Assembly (NCBI GenBank): GCA_025362415.1
Contig: JANYGM010000280.1
Location: 1 to 32,033, forward strand
Direction: 5' to 3'
Source of the DNA: a bacterium
GTDB taxonomy: Bacteria; Bacteroidota; Bacteroidia; Cytophagales; Thermonemataceae
Length of the DNA: 32,033 nucleotides
Shown in pieces: positions 10,801 through 17,804 of the stretch. The position numbers were made by a program, and so were the translations under genes. The notes beneath the pieces were generated by a model, which worked only from the letters and a program-made list of their open reading frames with translations, ran no database searches and was not told the origin of the DNA. Each line of letters begins with the position of its first letter. Position 1 is the stretch's first letter.

Positions 10801-11050
10801 GGCTTCTTTTGGAGATGATGATAAAATCATAAAAACTTACGAACAAAGGGAAATTTTTGGAGAAAAATTAGTGGGAGATGATGATTTTTATGAGCGTGAT
10901 ATTGTTGCCACAGAGCCTACTGTGCTTTTTGAGATAGATAAAAACCAATTTTTTGAGATGCTCACCCATAATCACGAGTTTGCACGTGGTTTTATTGATG
11001 CAGTTGGTAAACATTTTGAAGATACAATGGTGGAGGCAAAACGAGTGTAA
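7883..11050 (+). CDS. Fusion of multi-TM transporter-like domain (ADP/ATP translocase/MFS-like), HEAT-like repeats and C-terminal cyclic-nucleotide-binding-like domain
   Basis: About 12 hydrophobic segments, then helical repeats (VRLYAIHAARKI), then FFQNIPSDIVSEIVE..VVVSGRLASF..EIFGEKLVGDDDFYERDIVA. Confidence 0.75.
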   Translation: MRKILLKIFDIEDNEFVQVMLLLAMGFAIGVFLATYDVATMTLFVGNLNEKTDLPLAVMATGGVGIVFTYLFSFLQSKISYSRLSVGVLFIILVSLIAIRVGYGEITPETMKNKKELIFLSLVLMGPFDALLLLIFWGSIARMFVLKQQKRIVGGVDIGKGVATLIAFLTIPIISNFLPNTADLTYISIVALFIIIGIYLAIIAKSPLLAQGKQKRVRTRGEEAKKVATFGIGTILKNKYIVSMMLFIMFAMIGSKFVDYTFVNVMGQQYPDEKDLQNFIAVFQGITLVFALIIQIFVSDWLVETYGLRVTLLINPILLIVFTALCAVIGTFMGFEPASSGFILFFLAVALSKLFTSSLKDAVDDAVFKFFYFPIDATIRLDVMARMDGIIKVGSGLIAGLILTGIQVLHFSSLLLFIFALIPIIIGWVFATNRMYEKYRITLQETLISTKNKAVKNVNSEFSIDRMLLGEIKSDNPDKVIFALKLMEKLEPTLFEEKMVALANKANFPTVQDYAMNKIEALNITQEGITSFKQMTDEEIRKQVKSRNINDRLEIAKIFHTVANPKNEYLLIELLRDIDFKVRLYAIHAARKIKKPESWNILIDALPSALLGNAAAAALIAMGDDVLPFLEASFQKTGQNEHIMSRIVQIYGRIGTPKAISLLWGKLSYPDQEVIEQALFAFSYNNIKVPIDKHTLINHIIEVEIGDAAWDIAALSEIKDAPYNEYLIKSLKDEVAYNFESIFTLLSLIYDYQSIQLVKDCLESDQADGKMFAIELLDMFLADELKPKLFPILEDIKNEEKVEKLQIYFPREKFNSVDVLKHLISRDYTFTNRWTRATAIYSLGNTQDLIGLEELKANLFHPDPLLYETSAWAICVHDRPQYEAMKDRLHKKVMLEIDEVMKKALGNTIEIMPLRIQKTMFLKEIDFFQNIPSDIVSEIVELIQVRKIARDTIVLHKGQNAESPIYVVVSGRLASFGDDDKIIKTYEQREIFGEKLVGDDDFYERDIVATEPTVLFEIDKNQFFEMLTHNHEFARGFIDAVGKHFEDTMVEAKRV

Positions 11051-11120
11051 ATACAGTCAATTACGAATTATCAATTACGTTTTTTCTGCATTTTTGGTCT
11101 TTTAACATAGTGACACCACT

Positions 11121-11152
11121 TTTGCTAACTTAAGGAATAAGTGCTATGTTTG
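11121..11152 (+). promoter_or_regulatory. Bacteroidota-type promoter
   Basis: TTTG (11121-11124)-N20-TATGTTTG (11145-11152). Confidence 0.65.
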
Positions 11153-11157
11153 CACTT

Positions 11158-11262
11158 ATGAGCAATATAATCAAAGAAATTCTGTCTAGCATTCTCTCTA
11201 TAATACAATTAGAGGACTTTAAAAAATATTTGCAACAGAACTTTTACAATATAAAAAAATAA
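11158..11262 (+). CDS. Putative 34-aa small protein MSNIIKEILSSILSIIQLEDFKKYLQQNFYNIKK
   Basis: ATG about 6 nt after the -7 box, stop just before a terminator hairpin. Confidence 0.4.
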   Translation: MSNIIKEILSSILSIIQLEDFKKYLQQNFYNIKK

Positions 11263-11297
11263 AAAACCTTGCAAAATAAATTTTGTAAGGTTTTTTT
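11261..11297 (+). terminator. Rho-independent terminator
   Basis: AAAAACCTTGCAAAATAAATTTTGTAAGGTTTTTTT. Confidence 0.8.
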
Positions 11298-11319
11298 GTT
11301 ACCTTTGCGCTAGTAAATG

Positions 11320-11512
11320 GTAATAATTTTCTGTTTTAGGGAATTATTTTAAAAGGGAATACGGTGAAATACCGTAACTGTCCCCGCAACTGTAAGTTTT
11401 TTTTAGCGTTAGTCAATACTCTAGCCACTGTTTTAATCATTTTGAACAACAATTTAAAATGAAAATGGGAAGGCGACAAAACGTGAAACGAGTCAGGAGA
11501 CCTGCCAATTAC
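11320..11512 (+). ncRNA. Cobalamin riboswitch
   Basis: GGGAATACGGTGAAATACCGTAACTGTCCCCGCAACTGTAAG; AGCCACTG; GGGAAGGCG...GAGTCAGGAGACCTGCC; upstream of a TonB receptor. Confidence 0.93.
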
Positions 11513-11695
11513 AAAATCATTCAAAGCTTTCGGGTGAAAAGCAATGAAATCTATCACTTTTTTGATGTGTAATATATAATATGTAATGTATAATATATTT
11601 CGCAAAAATTTTGTCATATATTTTCATCAAATCTACCAAAATGTTTTGGGTGAAACAGAAATTTTTATTATTTCAGTTTTACTTCAAATACGTTT

Positions 11696-13834
11696 ATGTT
11701 TTTAAAGACATTTCTACCACCCCTAACCCCTCCTAACAAGGTGGGGGATAAAAAAATTTCCTCCTTATTAGGAAGGAGGAAAGAAAAGCTCCCCTCCTTC
11801 CCAAGGAGGGGCTGGGGGTGGTTTTACTTATGTATGCTCACTTGTGCGTCTACTTATGTATGCGCACAAACACCTAGTAATCAAAAAGATACAATTTCTA
11901 AAATTTCGGAAGAAACACTACAAACAGTAGAAGTTTCTGCATTTTCTTTGCAAAAATATAGTGTTGGTTTGAAGAAAATATCCCTTGATAGTACCAATTT
12001 GGCACTTTATAGTGGGCGTTCTGTGGGAGATTTTCTGATGATGCAAACACCCATTTATATCAAAGAATATGGCGCAGGAATGCTTGCAAGTGCCTCTTTT
12101 CGTGGGACTGGCGCAGGACACACAGCTTTTGTGTGGAATGGAGTAAGTATTGGCTCTCCTACACTTGGAGAAGTAGATTTTTCGCAAATGCCAATGTTTA
12201 TTTTTGATAATCTTTCTGTGCAGTTTGGGGGTGCATCTTCTTTATTGGGGACAGATGCAATAGGTGGCTCTATTGTGGTAGAGGGCAATATTCCTGCTTT
12301 TAAAAGCACAAATAAATACTTTTCTCCAAAACTTTTTTTACAACAAAAAATAGGCAGTTTTGGACGAAATAATACTAATTTTGGACTTGTTTTAGAGAAT
12401 AAAAATATCATTTCTCAAACAAAAATCTACCATAATACTGCCAAAAACAACTTTTCTGTTGATGGAAAAGAAAATAAGCACGCAAGTTTTAAGAATGCAG
12501 GCTTTTTACAAGAATTTGCGTTCAAATTACCCAAAAATCAATATGTTTTATTCAAAACGTGGTATCACAACGCTTTTATAGAACTGCCAAACCAGACAAG
12601 CACCCAAAAAGACCAAAATCTGCGTGTTATGGCTGATTATTTCAAAGAAACGAGCAATATCGTTTATAATGCAAAACTCGCTTACATCAAGGATATAATG
12701 TATTTTAATGAAGAGAAAACACAAACAGAACGCTTTGTAGGCACTTTTGGAGCTGATATTTCGTTGAATAATCAATTAAATATTCGTTTGGGTGGAAATA
12801 TAAATTATATTTTGATGAATGTTGATGCTTATGTAACATCAACCAACACAAAACAGCCCACAGAACTACGTAATGATGTTTTTGCACTTGTGCGCTGGCA
12901 AGCAAAAAAACGCTTTTCAATGAGTGCAAACCTACGTCAAACCTTTGTAAGTGGCTTTAAAGGTGCTTTTGCGCCAAGTTTTGGAGTAGAATACCAACTG
13001 AAGAATATACAAAAAACCACCCCCAGCCCCTCCTTTGGAAGGAGGGGAGTAGAAAAAGTCCCCCTCCTTTTTGAGGAGGGGTTAGGGGTGGTAAAAACTA
13101 CACTCATTCTTCTCAAAAGCAATATTTCTCATAATTATAGAGTACCAACACTTAATTCTCGTTATTGGCAACCAGGCGGAAACCCAAATATACGCCCAGA
13201 ATCAAGCTACAACGCTGAAATAGGTGTTTCTGCAACACACAAACGCAATAATTTTGAGTTTAAAAGTAATCTTACGACTTATCAAAATTATGTAAAAGAT
13301 TGGATTTTGTGGCATCCAAACGCTACAAACAGCAATTTTTGGACACCTGACAACTTGCGTGAGGTGCGCATACGTGGCGTAGAAATTGATGGTGCAATTT
13401 CTTATAAAAATAATCAGAATAAAATCCTAAAAAGTGCCAAAATAGGTGTTAGTTATGCTTATACGCAATCTACCAACTTAAAAGGAACTTCGGAAAATGA
13501 TACAAATTCTGAAGGAAAACAACTGCCTTATGTGCCTTTCAATAGAGTTACTGCATTTTTTGAGGTGATTTGTGGCAAAAATTTCATAAGTGGACAGACC
13601 CAATATACAGATGTGCGTTTTCTTACAACTGACAATAGTGAATTTGTCAAACCTTTTGTAGTTACTAATCTTAATTTTGGACGAAATATGAGCATTGATA
13701 TTAAAAATAAAAAACAAAAAATTAGTGTTTCAATGCAAATTAACAATGTTTTTAATCTTACTTATACCAATGTAGGCACAAATATGATGCCTCCAAGAAG
13801 TTTTGAGGTGAATTTGAGTATAATAGCCCCCTAA
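11696..13834 (+). CDS. btuB: BtuB-like TonB-dependent receptor (with two in-frame palindromic insertions)
   Basis: Plug: LQTVEVSAF..GRSVGDFLMMQTPIYIKEYGAGMLASASFRGTGAGHTAFVWNGVSI; barrel: YRVPTLNSRYWQPGGNPNIRPESSYNAEIG; preceded by a B12 riboswitch. Confidence 0.85.
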   Translation: MFLKTFLPPLTPPNKVGDKKISSLLGRRKEKLPSFPRRGWGWFYLCMLTCASTYVCAQTPSNQKDTISKISEETLQTVEVSAFSLQKYSVGLKKISLDSTNLALYSGRSVGDFLMMQTPIYIKEYGAGMLASASFRGTGAGHTAFVWNGVSIGSPTLGEVDFSQMPMFIFDNLSVQFGGASSLLGTDAIGGSIVVEGNIPAFKSTNKYFSPKLFLQQKIGSFGRNNTNFGLVLENKNIISQTKIYHNTAKNNFSVDGKENKHASFKNAGFLQEFAFKLPKNQYVLFKTWYHNAFIELPNQTSTQKDQNLRVMADYFKETSNIVYNAKLAYIKDIMYFNEEKTQTERFVGTFGADISLNNQLNIRLGGNINYILMNVDAYVTSTNTKQPTELRNDVFALVRWQAKKRFSMSANLRQTFVSGFKGAFAPSFGVEYQLKNIQKTTPSPSFGRRGVEKVPLLFEEGLGVVKTTLILLKSNISHNYRVPTLNSRYWQPGGNPNIRPESSYNAEIGVSATHKRNNFEFKSNLTTYQNYVKDWILWHPNATNSNFWTPDNLREVRIRGVEIDGAISYKNNQNKILKSAKIGVSYAYTQSTNLKGTSENDTNSEGKQLPYVPFNRVTAFFEVICGKNFISGQTQYTDVRFLTTDNSEFVKPFVVTNLNFGRNMSIDIKNKKQKISVSMQINNVFNLTYTNVGTNMMPPRSFEVNLSIIAP
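11717..11821. repeat. GC-rich palindromic element core inside btuB signal-peptide region
   Basis: CCACCCCTAACCCCTCC...GGAGGGGCTGGGGGTGG, same family as the core at 7603-7671. Confidence 0.85.
13017..13091. repeat. GC-rich palindromic element core inside btuB barrel region
   Basis: CCACCCCCAGCCCCTCC...GAGGAGGGGTTAGGGGTGG, same family. Confidence 0.88.
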
Positions 13835-13934
13835 CAGCCCCCTAACCCCAAAGGGGGGATTTTAATACAAATACAAAAAATAATTCAATAATTCAAAGTA
13901 AAATAGTTCAAATAAACAAAATAATCCAATTAAA

Positions 13935-14978
13935 ATGAAAAAAAGTAATGTTTTAGTGTTGCTAAGTGCAATAATGTTGTTTTTCTCTGCGTGTACGAAA
14001 ACTGCAGAAATAGTACCAAAAGGAAAATATGATATTGATGGTGTGTTTATTGTCAATGAAGGCAATTTTTCTGATAAAAACGGTTCTCTGAGCTTCTTAG
14101 ATGGAAAAACAGATGCAGTTATTAACCAGTTGGTTGAAGCTGAAAATGCAGGTGCAAAATTGGGTGGAACTTTCCAGTCTGCAAAAATCTATAATGACAA
14201 AATTTATGCTATTACGCAAAATGAAGACAAAATTACAGTTTTAGATGCGAATACATTGAAAATACTTGCCACTATTACAGGTATTGTAAATCCTTATGAT
14301 ATTGCGTTTTCTGGTGATAAAGCCTATGTAACATCTTGGGGTGCTTTTGCACCAATCACCTATCTAACACCTGATGCAAGTGTAAAAGTAATTAGTTTGA
14401 CAACCAACACTGTTACCAAAACTATTGGATATGGTACTTTTTTGCAAGGAATTACAGAATATGCGGGCAAAATTTATGTTGCTGATGCTGATGCCAATAA
14501 AGTTTCTATAATAGAAACGACAAACGACACAAAATCAACAGATATTACTGTGTCAGGCTCTCCTACAAGATTTGTATCTGATAGAAATGGTAAACTTTGG
14601 GTGTCGTGTGGTGGCTTGTCTAGTGGTTCAGATGCTCTACAACGCATCAATCCTGCTACAAACGCAATAGAAAAAACTGTTGCTAACCTTACTATTAGGG
14701 GGTCAGGGAGAATATCTACTTATGAAGATAAAATTTTTTATATGGAAGGGAAAAACGTATTTTCCGTTAATATTGATACTCCTATTGCACCTACAACACC
14801 AACATTTACAACGACTTACAAACTTTATGGAATGAGCGTAAGCAAAGTGAATGGAGATATTTTTGTAGGAGAATATAATTTTATAGCAGCAGCAAAAGTA
14901 GGTAAATACACCAAAACAGGCACTTTTATTAAAGAATATACAGCTGGAGTGGGTACTAGCACTTTTGTAGAAAGATAA
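13935..14978 (+). CDS. YncE/DUF5074-like beta-propeller lipoprotein (BtuG-like candidate)
   Basis: Lipobox LFFSAC; repeated propeller blades (ITVLDANTLKILATITGIVNPYDIAFSGDKAYVTSWG); downstream of riboswitch and btuB-like receptor. Confidence 0.75.
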   Translation: MKKSNVLVLLSAIMLFFSACTKTAEIVPKGKYDIDGVFIVNEGNFSDKNGSLSFLDGKTDAVINQLVEAENAGAKLGGTFQSAKIYNDKIYAITQNEDKITVLDANTLKILATITGIVNPYDIAFSGDKAYVTSWGAFAPITYLTPDASVKVISLTTNTVTKTIGYGTFLQGITEYAGKIYVADADANKVSIIETTNDTKSTDITVSGSPTRFVSDRNGKLWVSCGGLSSGSDALQRINPATNAIEKTVANLTIRGSGRISTYEDKIFYMEGKNVFSVNIDTPIAPTTPTFTTTYKLYGMSVSKVNGDIFVGEYNFIAAAKVGKYTKTGTFIKEYTAGVGTSTFVER

Positions 14979-14981
14979 TAG

Positions 14982-15165
14982 TTAGATAACGACATTGATA
15001 AATTGTATTCAGCCCCAGCGGGGCAGTATATTTATAGAAAATTAGATGTATTTTGTATTCCGCTCCAGCGGAGCGAGATATTTATAACAGTATGATTATT
15101 TTTATAGCCCTTTGGTTTATCAAGGATTACGAAAAAAATAACAAATTAACAATGTCGTTATCTAA
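14982..15165. mobile_element. MITE-like element with 16-bp perfect terminal inverted repeats
   Basis: TTAGATAACGACATTG (14982-14997) / CAATGTCGTTATCTAA (15150-15165), enclosing two CAGCGG hairpins. Confidence 0.6.
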
Positions 15166-15192
15166 GTTTTATCATTCTTCAAGCAAATAAAA

Positions 15193-15248
15193 ACAGTTTG
15201 AATATTTTTCAGACTGTTTTTTTGTGTTAGAAATTTGTGTTATATTTG
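15193..15248 (+). repeat. 56-bp direct repeat copy 1 (terminator + promoter)
   Basis: ACAGTTTGAATATTTTTCAGACTGTTTTTTTGTGTTAGAAATTTGTGTTATATTTG; 55/56 identical to 15901-15956. Confidence 0.92.
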
Positions 15249-15277
15249 TGTAAAATAACCATTTAGACACTAAAATT

Positions 15278-15883
15278 ATGGCATTTTCAGCATACAAAAC
15301 ACTAGAATTAGTACAAGATAAATACCCACAAATAGAAGTTAGAAACCAAAAATTTATTCCTAATGATTTGGAGGAATTTGTTGTAAAACCATCTTTAATA
15401 GAAGAAATAGACCTTAATTTGCTCACTTACCGTAGCAATGAATTTTATGCCACAGAAAACCTTGTTTCTCCCATACTTAGAGCAGCGTGGCGCAAATATA
15501 TGAAAGAAATAAATATGTGGACACATCAAGCCATCAAATATGATGAAGATTTGAGCGGAACGCCTGATTTTATGTTTACACATCTCAAAAAAGAACAATA
15601 TGAAGTAATGTCTTATCCTATTATCACGACAGTAGAGGCGAAAGCAGAAAATTTTGTAGAGGGTTGGGCGCAATGTATTACACAAATGCTTGCTTGTCAG
15701 AAACTTAACACAAAACCAAATGTAGTTATTTTTGGGATTGTTACGACTGGCAAACAGTGGGAATTTGCTAAATTAGAAGAAAATACCGTTACAAAAAACA
15801 TTGTTGGTTGTGATATTTATGGTTTACCAAAATTACTAGCTATGTTGGATTACTTATTGGGAGAAGCTAAAAAACAATTATAA
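15278..15883 (+). CDS. PD-(D/E)XK-like protein of unknown function
   Basis: LSGTPDFMF ... TTVEAKAENFVEGWAQCITQMLA matches the D...ExK...Q layout. Confidence 0.6.
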   Translation: MAFSAYKTLELVQDKYPQIEVRNQKFIPNDLEEFVVKPSLIEEIDLNLLTYRSNEFYATENLVSPILRAAWRKYMKEINMWTHQAIKYDEDLSGTPDFMFTHLKKEQYEVMSYPIITTVEAKAENFVEGWAQCITQMLACQKLNTKPNVVIFGIVTTGKQWEFAKLEENTVTKNIVGCDIYGLPKLLAMLDYLLGEAKKQL

Positions 15884-15900
15884 AATTTTATTGATTTATA

Positions 15901-15956
15901 ACAGTCTGAATATTTTTCAGACTGTTTTTTTGTGTTAGAAATTTGTGTTATATTTG
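15901..15956 (+). repeat. 56-bp direct repeat copy 2 (terminator + promoter)
   Basis: ACAGTCTGAATATTTTTCAGACTG hairpin + T-run + TATATTTG. Confidence 0.92.
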
Positions 15957-16000
15957 CAATAGTATAAACTAATCAAAAACCAATTTAATCAAAAACAAGT

Positions 16001-16735
16001 ATGAAAAATAACATTCCTAGCATTGCTATCAGCATTGCCATCATCATTACGGCACTTATTTTGGGTCGTGCTTTGCAAAACCGCAACAAAAAAACAACAG
16101 ATAATTTGAGCGTTACGGGTGGTTCTGCTCGTGATTTCGTTTCTGATTTGATTGTCTGGAACGCAAGTTTTTCAAGGAAAAATTTGGAACTAAAAGATGC
16201 CTACAAAGCATTAGAAGAAGATAAAACTCGCATAAAATCTTATCTCGTTGAGAAAGGCGTGCCAGAAACATCTATCATTTTTTCTGCCGTTTCTACACAA
16301 AAAGATTTCCAAGATGTAACTAATGACGAAGGTAGGAGAATTAGTAGCCGTTTTGTGGGTTACATTTTGCAACAAAATGTGAGTGTAGAGTCAAAAGAAG
16401 TGGATAAAGTAGAAATAATTTCTCGTCAGATTACAGAACTTATCAATAGCGGAATTGAGCTTACTTCCACAATGCCACAGTATTTTTATACACAACTTGC
16501 CTCATTGAAAATCCAAATGTTGGAAGAAGCCTCAAAAGATGCCAAATTGCGTGCAGAAAAAATATCTTCAAATGCAGGTGGAGATTTGGGGAAACTTCAA
16601 AACTCGCAAATGGGTATTTTCCAAATAACAGCACAAAATTCGTCAGAAGGCTACAGTTATGGCGGTGCTTTTAACACAGATTCTAAGAAAAAAACAGCAA
16701 CAATCACCGTAAAACTACAATATCAATTAGATTAA
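16001..16735 (+). CDS. SIMPL (DUF541) domain protein
   Basis: LSVTGGSARDFVSDLIVWNASFS ... KDAKLRAEKISSNAGGDLGKLQNSQMGIFQI ... ATITVKLQYQLD. Confidence 0.85.
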   Translation: MKNNIPSIAISIAIIITALILGRALQNRNKKTTDNLSVTGGSARDFVSDLIVWNASFSRKNLELKDAYKALEEDKTRIKSYLVEKGVPETSIIFSAVSTQKDFQDVTNDEGRRISSRFVGYILQQNVSVESKEVDKVEIISRQITELINSGIELTSTMPQYFYTQLASLKIQMLEEASKDAKLRAEKISSNAGGDLGKLQNSQMGIFQITAQNSSEGYSYGGAFNTDSKKKTATITVKLQYQLD

Positions 16736-16738
16736 ATT

Positions 16739-16828
16739 GTGAGTTTTGAGTTGTGAATTGTGAGTTAAATACATTTTTTTGTCGTCAAAAGATAACTCAC
16801 AACTCACAACTTACAACTCACAACTCAA
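16739..16828. repeat. Inverted pair of period-7 arrays
   Basis: gtgagtt ttgagtt gtgaatt gtgagtt (16739-16766) versus (aactcac)5-type (16794-16828). Confidence 0.88.
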
Positions 16829-16832
16829 AAAG

Positions 16833-17714
16833 ATGGTTTCAACGAAATTACAGAGTAAAAAACTGGGGAGTTATCCTTATTTTAGTGTTGTTTTGAGCAT
16901 TACTATTGCACTTTTTGTGATAGGAATTTTTAGTGTGTTGATGCTTGTCGCAAGGCAATTTAGTCAAATCATTAAAGAAAATCTAGAAATTCAAATAATG
17001 CTTAATAATGGCTTAAATGATGCACAACGCCCACAATTAGAGCAAATTCTGCTTCAAAAACCTTATATCCAAGAAGGCAAATTACGTTTTATTAGCAAAG
17101 AAGATGCCGCCAAAGAACTTGTTGGGCAACTAGAAGGAGAGAATTTTATGGAACTCTTAGGCACAAATCCGCTCAAAAATCAGTATATTATCAACATAAA
17201 ATCAGAATTTTATGAAAAAAATAAACTTGCTGAAATAGAGAAAGACCTCCGCAAAATGCCTAATATTGATGATGTTTCTTATGCAAAAACAAGTATCACA
17301 CAAACAAATAATAATATTGCAACTATAAGTTTTGTTTTGTTCACTTTTGCGCTGATTATGCTTATTGTGGTAGTGATTTTGATACACAATACTATCCGTT
17401 TGGCACTTTTTTCACAACGTCTTATCATACGTAGTATGCAACTTGTGGGTGCAACGGCAGGTTTTGTGCGTGCGCCTTTCTTGCATACAGCCGCATTACA
17501 AGGCATTTTTAGTGGACTTTTAGCAAGTGGTTTGCTTTTTGCCATTCTGAAATATCTTCAAAAAGAAGTAGCAGAACTTAGCACACTTATTCATTTGCCA
17601 AGTTTGTTTATTATCTTTGCAGCTTTGGTGATTTTAGGGCTGATTATTAGTGTTTTTAGCTCATATAGAGCCGTAAGCCACTATTTAGGAATGTCTTTAG
17701 ATGACCTATATTAG
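16833..17714 (+). CDS. ftsX: Cell division protein FtsX-like permease
   Basis: LQSKKLGSYPYFSVVLSITIALFVIGIF; RFISKEDAAKELVGQL; C-terminal four-TM FtsX layout with LIIRSMQLVGATAGFVRAPFL. Confidence 0.88.
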   Translation: MVSTKLQSKKLGSYPYFSVVLSITIALFVIGIFSVLMLVARQFSQIIKENLEIQIMLNNGLNDAQRPQLEQILLQKPYIQEGKLRFISKEDAAKELVGQLEGENFMELLGTNPLKNQYIINIKSEFYEKNKLAEIEKDLRKMPNIDDVSYAKTSITQTNNNIATISFVLFTFALIMLIVVVILIHNTIRLALFSQRLIIRSMQLVGATAGFVRAPFLHTAALQGIFSGLLASGLLFAILKYLQKEVAELSTLIHLPSLFIIFAALVILGLIISVFSSYRAVSHYLGMSLDDLY

Positions 17715-17716
17715 TT

Positions 17717-17802
17717 GTGAGTTGTAAATTGTGAGTTGTAAGTTAAAATACAATCACGACAAAAAATAACTCACAACTCACAACTCATAACTCACAACTC
17801 AA
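17717..17802. repeat. Inverted pair of period-7 arrays
   Basis: gtgagtt gtaaatt gtgagtt gtaagtt (17717-17744) versus aactcac aactcac aactcat aactcac aactcaa (17768-17802). Confidence 0.88.
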
Positions 17803-17804
17803 AA

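Noticed and set aside
8995-10846. Minus-strand ORFs inside the 7883-11050 gene
   Set aside because: Shadow ORFs opposite a long conserved-looking coding frame
11336-11617. Minus-strand 93-aa ORF
   Set aside because: Lies over the cobalamin riboswitch; its open frame is explained by RNA structure and AT-rich repeat
11918-13746. Minus-strand ORFs inside the btuB-like gene
   Set aside because: Antisense shadow ORFs; one (12937-13122) simply translates the palindromic element in reverse
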